NCBI GenBank assembly: GCA_003510345.1
Contig: DOMW01000112.1
Location: forward strand, 1-21,169
Direction of reading: 5' to 3'
Source of the DNA: Clostridiales bacterium
GTDB lineage: Bacteria; Bacillota; Clostridia; Christensenellales; Christensenellaceae
Length of the DNA stretch: 21,169 bases
Below are positions 1 to 8,238 of the stretch, in pieces. The notes under the pieces were generated by a model that worked only from the letters and a program-made list of their open reading frames with translations, was not told the DNA's origin and searched no databases. The position numbers were made by a program, and so were the translations under genes. Numbering within the stretch: the first letter of the stretch is position 1; every line of letters begins with the position of its first letter.

Positions 1-117
1 GCCTACGCCGAAAAGCTTGCGAATAAGCCGGTGCGGCTTGTGCTAAGCCACGGGCATTACGACCACGCCTACCACCTGAACAGGCTAGGCGAGGCATACT
101 GGTCTATTCCCGAATGA
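1..117 (+). pseudogene. C-terminally truncated metallo-beta-lactamase-fold hydrolase, 5' end outside window
   Basis: Frame 1 is open from the window edge to a TGA at 115-117 and gives 38 residues containing VLSHGHYDHAYHL. This is the HxHxDH zinc-binding motif of the metallo-beta-lactamase fold, preceded by the usual hydrophobic strand (VRLVL). In intact members this motif sits about 60-80 residues from the N-terminus and more than 100 residues follow it, including further metal-binding His and Asp residues. Here the frame stops only 16 residues after the motif, and the downstream bases do not continue the fold in any frame I could follow. I read it as a truncated remnant. The substrate cannot be told from the fragment. 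The 5' part lies outside the window. Confidence 0.6.
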
Positions 118-280
118 ACATTCCAAGGGCCTACTGAGAATTTGAACAGTGGCATTGTTTATACCTCCGTGATATACTTTCAATAGGTTTTGAAATGTGT
201 ATCGTTCGCCTGAATGCTTTTCTATTGTGAAGTTTATCAGCCGGACGATAATCTTTCAGCGATTAGTCAATGTCCGCGAC

Positions 281-309
281 TCGACAAGTTTACTGTTTAC
301 TATTAAAAT
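281..309 (+). promoter_or_regulatory. Sigma-A-like promoter of the AraC-family regulator gene
   Basis: TCGACA (281-286, five of six bases matching TTGACA) is followed by a 17-base spacer and TAAAAT (304-309, five of six matching TATAAT). The predicted transcript start near 316 leaves a leader of about 40 bases before the regulator's ATG at 358. The leader carries a GGGAGGG ribosome binding site at 347-353. The rest of the 118-280 stretch shows no coding sequence or obvious repeat. The assignment rests on sequence only. Confidence 0.6.
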
Positions 310-357
310 GTCCTTTGAATTACACCGGAGCATCCCATTTCAACACGGGAGGGCAGC

Positions 358-1305
358 ATGTCAAACGAATATGAGATAATTAAGTATCCGTATTTTAACT
401 ATTTTAATCTATTTCTTGTGGCTATCGATTACCGAACTCCTCATCTACACCGTGATTTTGAGATTGATTTAGTTCTTGACGGGGAGCCGGTTTTTCTTGT
501 AAACGGCGTTTCACACGCTCTCAATCCGGGTGATATAATTCTCCTCAACCCCGATCAATTGCATGAGATTCAAACAGTAAAGAAATCTGCCACTATTCTT
601 GCGCTGCAGGTATCCCCCAAAATATTTATAAATGCTGTGCCAAGTATTCAATCCCTCTTTTTTGATGAGATGTTTTTAAGGACATCACTCTCATTGAAAC
701 AGCTAAAAAATGTCCGAAATTCATTGTTACAATTAGCTTTAGTCTATATGGAAAAGTCGCCTTATTATGAATTGGAATGCATGAGCATATTGAGCGGAAT
801 GATGTACCTCTTTTTATGTGAATTACCCGTCCACAGTATAACGCCAGAATTGCAGGCTGAGGCAAATAAACGCGCTGACCGTTTGCGTAGAATAATTGAT
901 TTTGTGGATGAAAACTACACAAGAAAGACGCGCTTAAAGGATGTTGCGAAACTGGAAGGGTTGTCATTAAACTATTTGTCCTATTTTATAAAAGAAAACC
1001 TTAACATGACGTTTCAGGATTATATCTGCAGTCTAAGGCTCAATCAGGCAAAAAAGCTGCTGCTGTCAAGCGATAAGAGTTTATTCACCATTTGTATCGA
1101 GTCGGGATTCTCTGATCCCCGTTATCTTTTCAAAGCCTTTACCACAAATGTTGGAATAACGCCCGGGGAGTTCCGCAAGCAGACATCACAGCTTGTTGAT
1201 GAAAACGGTAGAATCCATCGCAGTTCCCACTCATCAGAACGCTATTTTTCTACAGAAATGGCGCTAAACCTGGTACAAAGCGCGCGTAATGCTGATATAG
1301 TGTAA
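358..1305 (+). CDS. AraC-family transcriptional regulator with cupin-type N-terminal domain
   Basis: This is a 315-residue protein with two domains. Residues about 20-150 look like an AraC ligand-binding cupin: the stretch HLHRDFEIDLVLDGE is followed by GDIILLNPDQLHEI, a typical jelly-roll layout. Residues about 180-275 form the double helix-turn-helix DNA-binding domain, with LKDVAKLEGLSLNYLSYFIK, then FQDYICSLRLNQAKKLL, then FTICIESGFSDPRYLFKAF and GITPGEFR. About 40 poorly conserved residues follow. The start at 358 is supported by GGGAGGG four bases upstream. Such regulators commonly sense a sugar and activate neighbouring glycan-use genes, so it is the natural candidate regulator of the minus-strand cluster whose 3' end it faces. 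That link is inference. The gene is visibly more AT-rich than the glycosidase genes. Confidence 0.9.
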   Translation: MSNEYEIIKYPYFNYFNLFLVAIDYRTPHLHRDFEIDLVLDGEPVFLVNGVSHALNPGDIILLNPDQLHEIQTVKKSATILALQVSPKIFINAVPSIQSLFFDEMFLRTSLSLKQLKNVRNSLLQLALVYMEKSPYYELECMSILSGMMYLFLCELPVHSITPELQAEANKRADRLRRIIDFVDENYTRKTRLKDVAKLEGLSLNYLSYFIKENLNMTFQDYICSLRLNQAKKLLLSSDKSLFTICIESGFSDPRYLFKAFTTNVGITPGEFRKQTSQLVDENGRIHRSSHSSERYFSTEMALNLVQSARNADIV

Positions 1306-1309
1306 TAAT

Positions 1310-1326
1310 GCTTATTTCACATAAGC
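1310..1326. terminator. Small hairpin between convergent transcription units
   Basis: GCTTAT (1310-1315) and ATAAGC (1321-1326) form a 6-bp stem with a 5-base loop, starting five bases after the regulator's stop codon. It lies where the plus-strand regulator and the minus-strand cluster converge. There is no T-rich tail on either strand, so it would be at best a weak terminator. Confidence 0.25.
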
Positions 1327-1330
1327 TATA

Positions 1331-1353
1331 CTGTCCCCATAAACCTGGACACG
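1331..1353. repeat. Possible IS3-type insertion-sequence end remnant
   Basis: The stretch beginning CTGTCCCCATAAACCTGGAC resembles the terminal inverted repeats of many IS3-family elements, which often read like TG(T/A)CCCC...AACTGGACA. It also contains the internal inverted pair TGTCC/GGACA (1332-1336 and 1347-1351). No transposase or partner end is visible nearby, so at most this is a solitary scar. It sits at the decayed end of the AraC fragment. The assignment is from pattern memory and is weak. Confidence 0.25.
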
Positions 1354-1556
1354 GAACTGCAAAAACAAAATGTGCCTGATAGCCGATGTCGGTGATGCTC
1401 CTGCCTTTCTCCACCTTCAGGCAAAATGCGCTCTGCTCCATTTTGCGCGCCGAATGAACTCCCCGATGCTTTCCCCAGTCTCTATTTTGAACATCCGCGA
1501 AAAGTTGCAGTGGGCGGCGATTTGGTCGACGGATAAATCCTCGCCTATGTGAGGCG
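1354..1556 (-). pseudogene. Remnant of an AraC-type DNA-binding domain
   Basis: On the minus strand, the frame from about 1552 reads IGEDLSVDQIAAHCNFSR, then MFKIETGESIGEFIRR, and ends in TGA. A change of frame near 1420 continues with LKVEKGRSITDIGYQAHF. Together these match the double helix-turn-helix of AraC-family regulators in Clostridia, where the usual order is NFSRxxFxRMFKxxTGES...LKVEKxxSITDIGYxxGY. About four or five residues are missing between NFSR and MFK, consistent with an in-frame deletion between two SR-coding repeats. The last recognition helix is degraded. No start codon, sensor domain or intact end remains. It is joined directly to the ceramidase-like remnant and is unrelated in sequence to the intact regulator at 358-1305. 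Confidence 0.7.
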
Positions 1557-2146
1557 TGTACCGCGTAATTAATAATAAAAGCTATCGGCACACCGGCTTC
1601 ATCCTCCAACCGAACGAGCGCCAGCATCTTATCGCTGGGCCGCTCAAAGTTGTTGCCGATTTCGCCTTTTCCGTTAAATATTTCGTCGCGGTTTATATTA
1701 ACATACGACCTACCGGCGCCGTAGCCGACCCGGGCGGGTTTTTTGGCGGCTTCCGCGCGTTTTAGGGTTTCCGCCAGCGTTTTAAGGACGGCCGCGTACC
1801 ACTACTGATGCTTTTGTGTTGAATCCTTCGCCGTTATACCCTCTATCCCGAGCACAGGAACAGTGTGTGTGTGGGTAGCCGCCATAAATACATATTCTTC
1901 ATCAAGCCCCGTTTGTTCGCAGATAAACTTCAGGGTTTCATCGGGTCTCGGAACCGCAATGGTATCAAAGGTGATAAAGAGCGCCCTATGCGCGCCGTCG
2001 TCAATATCCAGCCCCCTGACATGAATAGGGTCTATAACACGGTCGATTTCAATTGTGAGAAAGTACGGTATTGGAAAAAGGGTCTCATCAGGCGTAATGT
2101 CTCCCAGAGCGGCGCCTGCCTTAAGCGGATATGCTGACACATTCAT
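1556..2146 (-). pseudogene. Neutral/alkaline ceramidase-like protein, broken by in-frame TAG and truncated
   Basis: The ATG at 2144-2146 has GGAGG at 2150-2154 and lies 27 bp after the GH2 stop, so it was the next gene in the operon. The first 114 residues carry AGAALGDITPDE near the N-terminus, HVRGLDIDDGAHRALFITFD, and ATHTHTVPVLG, the HTH zinc-ligand region of the ceramidase-type N-terminal domain (PF04734 family). A TAG at 1802-1804 interrupts the frame, but the same frame goes on with WYAAVLKTLAETLKRAEAA, then PARVGYGAGRSYVNINRDE, and LALVRLEDEAGVP followed by FIINYAVHA, which holds a second conserved His. The homology stops at about 1556, where AraC-type sequence begins. The Ser nucleophile region and C-terminal domain are absent. 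Family members outside eukaryotes are often found in glycan clusters with unproven substrates. Confidence 0.78.
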
Positions 2147-2173
2147 CTTCCTCCATTTTATGGTGCTACGGTG

Positions 2174-4633
2174 TCATTCCACCGCAATTTCAATCGTCAC
2201 GCTGTCCAGCCCGTTGGCAGACACCGTGAGTGTTGCCACGCCTTTTTCGCTTCCCGCACGCACGATTGCAAGCGTGCGGCCATAGAAGGTCTCGTGCGCG
2301 TTGTCGTAGTAATACTCCTCCATACGCGGGTTACCGCTGCCGCTGGCCTGCAAGATACCCGCACCATCCACCGTTACTGTAACAGACTTTTTTACCGCCG
2401 TATTCAAGATGCCGTTTTCGTCCACCAGCTCAATATTTACATAGCACAAATCGTTTGCTCCCGCGCGGATGCTTTCGCGCTCCTTGGTAACGTGCAGCCT
2501 CGGTTTCCCGGCAGTCGTAAGGCTGAAGCGGCCTACCACGCTGCCACCGCTATACGCCACTGCCTCCACCGTGCCTGCTTCGTACACTGTATCAAACGCA
2601 CAGTAGTTTTTTTTGAAGCTGTCGCCAACAGGCTTTTTGCCCTGTGATTTCCCGTTTATGAGAAGCTCGATTTCATCGGCGTCCGAGTAAACCTCCACCA
2701 CCGCACCTTTTCCCTCGTACCCCGGCCATGTCCAGCTTGAAATTGAATCAGTCCAGCTCCACGATCCCATGTAGGCCTTCTGTCCGTAGCGTTCGGGGCG
2801 CTGCACCGCAATATAAGGCATATGGTTTCTACCGCCCCATATGATTTCACGCCAATAGGAAATGGGGCGGCGGTATCCGGTCAGGTCAAAATCGGCGCAA
2901 TAGGCCGCAATCCATGGGTAATCACCGTAGAAAACCTTGTTTCGGTCGTCGTCATAGCCCACATGCCCGATACCCACCTCGCCCAGGTAATCCCACGATG
3001 TCCAAGAGAAATCGCCGAGGATATAGCCATGCCCGGTAACCAATTCCCAGTTTTTATCAAGCGCCGCTGGAAACGTTTCAGTTCCGACAACCGTTCGGTT
3101 TGAGGAGATTTTCCGCTCTCCCTCGTAGCGCGACGTGGCATAATTGTAACCCACCACATCCAACATACCGCAGGATTCTTCAAGATACGCGTTCAGTTGC
3201 GGATTTTCCATAAACTTATTCATGATGGCGCGCATGTCAGCCATGATTTGGTTTATTTCGCCGCTCTCCAGACCCTTACCCTGTATCTCGATGCCCATGG
3301 ATTTTAGTATCTCGTTTCGCCGGTTGGCGATGGCGTTCATCGTATTAATGCCGTTCGTGATGAAGCGCGTTTGATCCATGGAGCGTATTTTTTCTGCGAT
3401 TTTTCGGCCCCAAATTACGCTTCTGTCCGAACCGACCTCGGAAATCTCATTGCCGATAGAATAGAACACAACCGAAGGGTGGTTATAGTCTTTTTTTACC
3501 ATCATCTCTACATCCTCTTCCCAACAGTCCGGGAAGGCCAGGCTGTAATCAAAATCGTTCTTCGCCTGCGTCCACACATCAGAAAACTCGTCCATTACCA
3601 AAAGCCCCAATCGGTCGCATGCGTCAAGCATGGCTTTTGACATAGGATGGTGCGACGAGCGCAACGCGTTGTAACCGGCCTCCTTGTGCAGCCTGGCCCG
3701 GCGGAACTCCGCGTCCTCAAACGTAGCCGCGCCCAGTATGCCGTTATCATGGTGGATACAGCCGCCCTTAAGCTTGACGGTGCTGCCGTTCAACCGCAGG
3801 CCGTAATCGGGGTCGAGTGTAAGGTGGCGAATGCCGAAGAAACTTACATCCTCATCAATAGCCGCACCCTCCACTTCAATGCGGGTTTCACAGCGGTAGA
3901 GATGGGGGGTATTTAAATCCCACAAACGCGGATTCTTCACATAATGGCGCTGGCGCACGGTGATTTCGCCACCCGAAAAGCAGGTAAACCCGGTTCTTTC
4001 CCGCGCCGCCACGCTGCCGTTTTTATCCAGTATTTCAGTAACCAAAGCACCGTTTTTAAATCCTATCGCCTCGTTCTGTATTTCCGCCGCTACCTCAATC
4101 ACGGCTATATCGGGGCGCACGTCAGGAGTTTGAATCATTACGCCATCTGTTTTTATGTGCAAAGGCATGCCGGTTAACAGCTTGACATTGCGGTATATGC
4201 CGGTACCGGTGTACCAGCGTCCGTTTGGCTGCGCTCCGTTTTTGACCAGAACTTTAATTGTATTCTCCTCGCCGAAGCGCAAGAAATCGTTGATTTTGAT
4301 GTAAAAATTGGAGTACCCGTAGGTATGCTTTCCGGCAAAGTCTTCGTTTACCCAAACAGACGCGTTCATGTACACGCCTTCAAATTCAAGGAATATGACA
4401 TTACCAGCGTCTTTTGCCGATACAAAAAAGGTCTTGGAATACATCACGTTACCCGGTTCAAAATACGCAATCCCGCCCGCAGTGGGTTTATCCGCGCGGC
4501 GTTTACCCAGTATCATAGCATCGTGCGGTAGCGTCACTTCCTTTGGCGCGGGGGTCGCGCCAAGAATCAGCCTCTCAAACGCACTGATGTCTCTGTCAAC
4601 CGTCCATCCAGCATTAAAATCTTGTTTCAGCAT
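2174..4633 (-). CDS. GH2 glycoside hydrolase (beta-galactosidase/beta-glucuronidase type)
   Basis: The chosen start gives 819 residues. ATG at 4631-4633 has AAAGGA eight bases upstream, whereas an in-frame ATG ten codons earlier has none. The order is: a jelly-roll sugar-binding domain (about 35-155, with GVYMNASVWVNE and GRWYTGTGIYRNV); an immunoglobulin-like domain (about 160-270, ending FFGIRH); a catalytic TIM barrel (about 275-590, with GGCIHHDNGILG, LRSSHHPMS and MDEFSDVW); then beta-sandwich domains like DUF4982 and the GH2 C-terminal domain. The likely acid/base is Glu396 in YSIGNE and the nucleophile Glu519 in VGTETF, with about 45 extra residues between. No signal peptide is seen. 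It should remove a terminal beta-linked sugar; galactose or glucuronate cannot be separated by eye. The upstream esterase ends 45 bp away, fitting one transcript. Confidence 0.93.
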   Translation of the reverse strand: MLKQDFNAGWTVDRDISAFERLILGATPAPKEVTLPHDAMILGKRRADKPTAGGIAYFEPGNVMYSKTFFVSAKDAGNVIFLEFEGVYMNASVWVNEDFAGKHTYGYSNFYIKINDFLRFGEENTIKVLVKNGAQPNGRWYTGTGIYRNVKLLTGMPLHIKTDGVMIQTPDVRPDIAVIEVAAEIQNEAIGFKNGALVTEILDKNGSVAARERTGFTCFSGGEITVRQRHYVKNPRLWDLNTPHLYRCETRIEVEGAAIDEDVSFFGIRHLTLDPDYGLRLNGSTVKLKGGCIHHDNGILGAATFEDAEFRRARLHKEAGYNALRSSHHPMSKAMLDACDRLGLLVMDEFSDVWTQAKNDFDYSLAFPDCWEEDVEMMVKKDYNHPSVVFYSIGNEISEVGSDRSVIWGRKIAEKIRSMDQTRFITNGINTMNAIANRRNEILKSMGIEIQGKGLESGEINQIMADMRAIMNKFMENPQLNAYLEESCGMLDVVGYNYATSRYEGERKISSNRTVVGTETFPAALDKNWELVTGHGYILGDFSWTSWDYLGEVGIGHVGYDDDRNKVFYGDYPWIAAYCADFDLTGYRRPISYWREIIWGGRNHMPYIAVQRPERYGQKAYMGSWSWTDSISSWTWPGYEGKGAVVEVYSDADEIELLINGKSQGKKPVGDSFKKNYCAFDTVYEAGTVEAVAYSGGSVVGRFSLTTAGKPRLHVTKERESIRAGANDLCYVNIELVDENGILNTAVKKSVTVTVDGAGILQASGSGNPRMEEYYYDNAHETFYGRTLAIVRAGSEKGVATLTVSANGLDSVTIEIAVE

Positions 4634-4678
4634 TTTCTGTATCCTTTCCAAAGCACCCAACATGAGGCTTTTTATGGC

Positions 4679-5707
4679 TTATTGCTTGTTCGGTATTTTT
4701 TTAAGAGCCGCGTCCAATTGGTCGATGGATGACTGTGGCAGCTCCAGTGTTTTCATCAAATCACACAGCCGCGTACCCCGTACCGCGTGCAGCAGCTTGT
4801 CTTCACTGAAATAACGGGCCGCCGCTATCCGCTTAACACCGGATATCACCTCATGCAGCAGAGCCTGCACATCATCGGACTGCGCGCGCAGATACCCTAT
4901 GGTGCACTCCACTGACAGGGCTGGCTCCATATCGCCGTTTATTTTGCCCATGCAGGCAGGGGCGGCAAATCCGGCAGGCATCAGCACGCCAAATATATCC
5001 CATAGCCATTCGATGCTGTCCTGTACCCATCGGGCGGCCCGGCTGCATAGCGTACCGCTGTTAAGATAAGGCTCGCCCGTACTGAAGCCATGGCCGCCGT
5101 AGGCGTAGATATGGCTTTCAAACTGGATATTGTGAGCGTTCAACGCGGTTTCAAATTCCAGATTGTTCTCTGTAGGTGCCATATTATCATCCCGCGCAGT
5201 AAACAAAAAGCAGGGGCAGGTATCGCCGCTCACATGCTCGGCGGGATAGGGCATGCCCGGCTGGCACATGTCTACGAGGTTTTTACAGATGGCCGGATAG
5301 CCCAGGATGGCCGCTGCAGGTCGGTGCATGGCCACCGTGGCCGCGCAGGCGGTTAGGTGCCCGCCGGCTGAAAAACCGATGACGGCTATTTTATCCGTTT
5401 GTATATGCCAGCTTTCGGCGTTCTCCAGAAGTAAGGCCATCGCCGCGTCATAATCGTTCAGCGGGTTTGGCCAGGCCTTGTGTTCGCCCACCGAATAACG
5501 CAGCACAAAGGCTTGGAATCCCGCTTTTAAATAGGCGTAGGCAATCGGTTCAGCCTCCCTGTCCGAGCACATACTGTAGCCGCCGCCCGGCAGAATAAGG
5601 ATAGCCGGGCGTTTTTGAATTGCGCCGAACTCACCCCCCACATCCTGAACAAAACACGTAAGCTTCACGTTGCGAGCCTCGTTTAAAACTATTTTTTCCA
5701 ATTGCAT
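4679..5707 (-). CDS. Alpha/beta-hydrolase esterase (acetyl-esterase type) with extra C-terminal module
   Basis: This 342-residue protein starts at an ATG with GGAGG seven bases upstream. Residues 1-240 form an alpha/beta-hydrolase core of the BD-FAE/acetyl-esterase kind: oxyanion loop PGGGY (40-44), nucleophile Ser113 in GFSAGG, probable Asp174 in ARDDNMAP, and His206 in GGHGFS. Such enzymes commonly remove acetyl or other acyl groups from plant glycans, making them accessible to glycosidases. No signal peptide is visible. Residues about 245-342 are not part of the esterase fold. They include ECTIGYLRA and a helical tail that resembles the C-terminus of the neighbouring GH3 protein. The gene lies between GH3 (60-bp gap) and GH2 (45-bp gap) and is probably co-transcribed. 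The substrate is unknown. Confidence 0.88.
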   Translation of the reverse strand: MQLEKIVLNEARNVKLTCFVQDVGGEFGAIQKRPAILILPGGGYSMCSDREAEPIAYAYLKAGFQAFVLRYSVGEHKAWPNPLNDYDAAMALLLENAESWHIQTDKIAVIGFSAGGHLTACAATVAMHRPAAAILGYPAICKNLVDMCQPGMPYPAEHVSGDTCPCFLFTARDDNMAPTENNLEFETALNAHNIQFESHIYAYGGHGFSTGEPYLNSGTLCSRAARWVQDSIEWLWDIFGVLMPAGFAAPACMGKINGDMEPALSVECTIGYLRAQSDDVQALLHEVISGVKRIAAARYFSEDKLLHAVRGTRLCDLMKTLELPQSSIDQLDAALKKIPNKQ

Positions 5708-5767
5708 ACTTGTACCTCCACTATTTTTTTCCTTGTTTATCGCTCATCAATTCGCGTGTTCTCGCTT

Positions 5768-8176
5768 TTACCCGTCCGCTTCCTCCAGCCGAACGTTTAG
5801 GGTTAACAGCGCGTCCCGCCACGCCTGTGTGCCCTTGTCCAACCCGGTTACTGCTGTTTCCAGGTATGTTTCCAGCGGTGTGTTGGCAAAATAGATGGCT
5901 TGGCTTTTTAGTTTAGATATGGAGAACCCCTCCCCCATCACTTCCCGGCAAATGCCGCAGGCTTTGGCGTTGGCCGCTATATAGCCAAGCGTGGATTTCA
6001 GCGAACAGCCGTACGGATTTTTACCCGTCAGTGTAACACGGGCGCTTGTGGCGATATCGCGGGAGGAATTGCCCACCAGCAGCTCATAGATGCCGGGCTC
6101 GGCCGTCCAGCAGCCTAAAGCGGTGTCGTAGGACGCGAAGGACTGTGGCGTCAGCAACATCTCTACCGTTTTTTCTTCGCCGGGCTGCAAATCAACCTTC
6201 ACAAAACCTTTCAGCTCTTTTTCCGGTTTTTTCAAGGTGGATTCAATGTCCCGCACGTAGAGCTGGATAACCTCTTTAGCCGCCACCTCTCCTGTGTTTA
6301 TTACCTTCGCCGTCACTACCAGGGGTTCGGCAGCGGCGTTGCTGTATGCGGGCTGTGATACCTCTGCGTCCTTGATGACAAAGCTGCTGTAGCTTAGACC
6401 AAAGCCAAAGGGGTATAGAGGCGTGATGTTCTTGTAATCGTAGTACCGGTAACCCACGAAGATACCCTCGCCGTACATCACCTTCCCGAATTCGCCAGGG
6501 AAATTGATGCTGGAAGGACAATCCCGGTAGGTTTTAGGAAAGGTGAGTGGCAGCTTCCCACTGGGGCTCACCGCGCCAAACAGGATATCAGCCGTAGCCC
6601 GCGCGCCCTCCATTCCCGGGAAAAACAGGCATATAAGGGCATCCACATCGTCAATACAGTCACAAAGCTCCACCGGCCCGGAGACATTCATCAGCAATAC
6701 AATTTTCTTGTTGGCTGCCTTGGCTTTAGCGATAGCTTCCAACAACATGGCGCGTTCTTGCACGTCAAAATCCATGGCAGGGCGGTCTCTTCCCTCCTGG
6801 CCGCACGCGCCTGCAGTGATAATAACCACCTGCGTGTCAGCTAATAGTTCATCCAGCAATATGGTGTCTGTGTACCGGGCTGCCTCGGTTGGCAGGCTAG
6901 TGAATTTGGCGGTGTCCACCTGAGCGCTGCCGCTGCCCGATTCCATGAAACGCTTTGTCAGTTTACCGAACAGCGCCAGCTTTGTGCCCCGCGAAAGTGG
7001 AAGCAAACCGTTGTTTTTTAAAAGCGTGATGCCCTCGACCGCCGCATCGTAGGCGGCACTGCGGGAGAGCACATTGTCGATAACAGGATATTTCTTCCCG
7101 TTAAATTTGGGCGTTTTCAAAATCATTTTCAGCATGCGCGTCACCGCGTCATCGATGCGCTGCATGGGTATTGTGCCGTCCTCCACTGCCCGATAAACCG
7201 CCTGCTTGCCTCTGGGGCCCGGCATATCCATATCATTTCCGGCCAGCAACGCCTTTACCTGATCGTAGACAGCGCCCCAGTCGGACACCACCTGACCCTC
7301 AAAGCCCCACTCCTCTTTCAGTACCGTGGTAAGCAGCCAGTGATTATGCGCGCAGGGAACGCCGTTGATGGAGTTATAAGCGCTCATGACGGTTCCCACA
7401 CCGCCTTCTTTTACGGCAGCCTCAAAGCCAGGTAAGTAGATTTCCCGCAGGGCGCGCTCGGAAATGTGCTCATCAATGCCCACGCGCAATGTTTCCTGAT
7501 TGTTGGCCGCATAGTGTTTAACATCAGCCACCATCCCTTGGTCTTGAACACCTTTTGAAAACTCCGGCGCCATGCGGCTGCTCAGATATGGGTCTTCGGA
7601 GAAGGATTCGAATAATCTGCCGTTACGGGGATCACGATGGATGTTTGTGTTGGGTGTGCCCAGCAGCACGTCAATGCCATAAGCCATTGCCTCCCGAGCC
7701 ACAGCCTCGGCTACCCGGTACACCAGTTGTGGCTCCCATGTGGCCCCCAGCAGCATGCCCGGGGGGAAGCATCCCGGCTCCTCGCCGTTTGGCCGCACAC
7801 TGTCAACGCGCCGGCGCAGCTCTAAAATGATTTCCCGCGCCTCCTCCGGTATAGTGTCCGGCAGCGGATCATGGCTGGCGCACAGCGCCACCCATTGCAT
7901 AAAAGAGGAGCCGCTTTCGCTGCTGGAAGCGCTGTCCTGTTCTTTTATTTCATTCCCTTCAGCGGGCTTCGCTATCTTCACATCCCTTAATTCCATCAAA
8001 TACTGCATCAGATTTACCCCGGTGGCACCGTCCAGATATCTAATGGACGGGATGCCGTATTGGGGCATTTCCACTGTGGAAAAGACGCTGCCGCCCGTAA
8101 GCAAATCCACCTTCTCCCTGAGAAACATTTCTTTTAATAGTATCGAAATTGACGCCTCGTTAATCAGCTTGCTCAT
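5768..8176 (-). CDS. GH3 glycoside hydrolase (beta-glucosidase/beta-xylosidase type)
   Basis: The protein has 802 residues from ATG 8174-8176, which follows GGGGAGG at 8183-8189; an upstream in-frame ATG lacks such a site. The N-terminal TIM barrel (about 15-340) shows GIPSIRYLDGATG, GCFPPG, FSEDPYLSS, ADVKHYAANNQE and the nucleophile Asp299 in VVSDWG. The alpha/beta sandwich (about 375-590) carries SGSGS and GQEGRDRP, where Glu461 is a likely acid/base. A fibronectin-III-like domain (about 625-700) contains VIQLYVRDI and ELKGFVKVDL. About 80 further residues (STLGYIAANA onward) form a helical extension related to that of the next gene. Residues 70-95 are a low-complexity insert. No signal peptide is seen. 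It would release terminal beta-linked glucose, xylose or a similar sugar from imported oligosaccharides. Confidence 0.93.
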   Translation of the reverse strand: MSKLINEASISILLKEMFLREKVDLLTGGSVFSTVEMPQYGIPSIRYLDGATGVNLMQYLMELRDVKIAKPAEGNEIKEQDSASSSESGSSFMQWVALCASHDPLPDTIPEEAREIILELRRRVDSVRPNGEEPGCFPPGMLLGATWEPQLVYRVAEAVAREAMAYGIDVLLGTPNTNIHRDPRNGRLFESFSEDPYLSSRMAPEFSKGVQDQGMVADVKHYAANNQETLRVGIDEHISERALREIYLPGFEAAVKEGGVGTVMSAYNSINGVPCAHNHWLLTTVLKEEWGFEGQVVSDWGAVYDQVKALLAGNDMDMPGPRGKQAVYRAVEDGTIPMQRIDDAVTRMLKMILKTPKFNGKKYPVIDNVLSRSAAYDAAVEGITLLKNNGLLPLSRGTKLALFGKLTKRFMESGSGSAQVDTAKFTSLPTEAARYTDTILLDELLADTQVVIITAGACGQEGRDRPAMDFDVQERAMLLEAIAKAKAANKKIVLLMNVSGPVELCDCIDDVDALICLFFPGMEGARATADILFGAVSPSGKLPLTFPKTYRDCPSSINFPGEFGKVMYGEGIFVGYRYYDYKNITPLYPFGFGLSYSSFVIKDAEVSQPAYSNAAAEPLVVTAKVINTGEVAAKEVIQLYVRDIESTLKKPEKELKGFVKVDLQPGEEKTVEMLLTPQSFASYDTALGCWTAEPGIYELLVGNSSRDIATSARVTLTGKNPYGCSLKSTLGYIAANAKACGICREVMGEGFSISKLKSQAIYFANTPLETYLETAVTGLDKGTQAWRDALLTLNVRLEEADG

Positions 8177-8238
8177 ACAAATCCTCCCCTGTATTTCAGT
8201 ATAAAGCACAATATTTAACACTCCGCAAACACCTGCAT

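Noticed and set aside
197..379. Short plus-strand open frame overlapping the AraC gene start
   Set aside because: It has no ribosome binding site, no recognisable protein and overlaps the well-supported promoter and start of the regulator.
4634..4663. Ten-codon longer start for the GH2 gene
   Set aside because: No ribosome binding site precedes it, while AAAGGA is well placed before the ATG at 4633. The same reasoning moved the starts of the GH3 gene, the 480-aa hydrolase and the lipoprotein.
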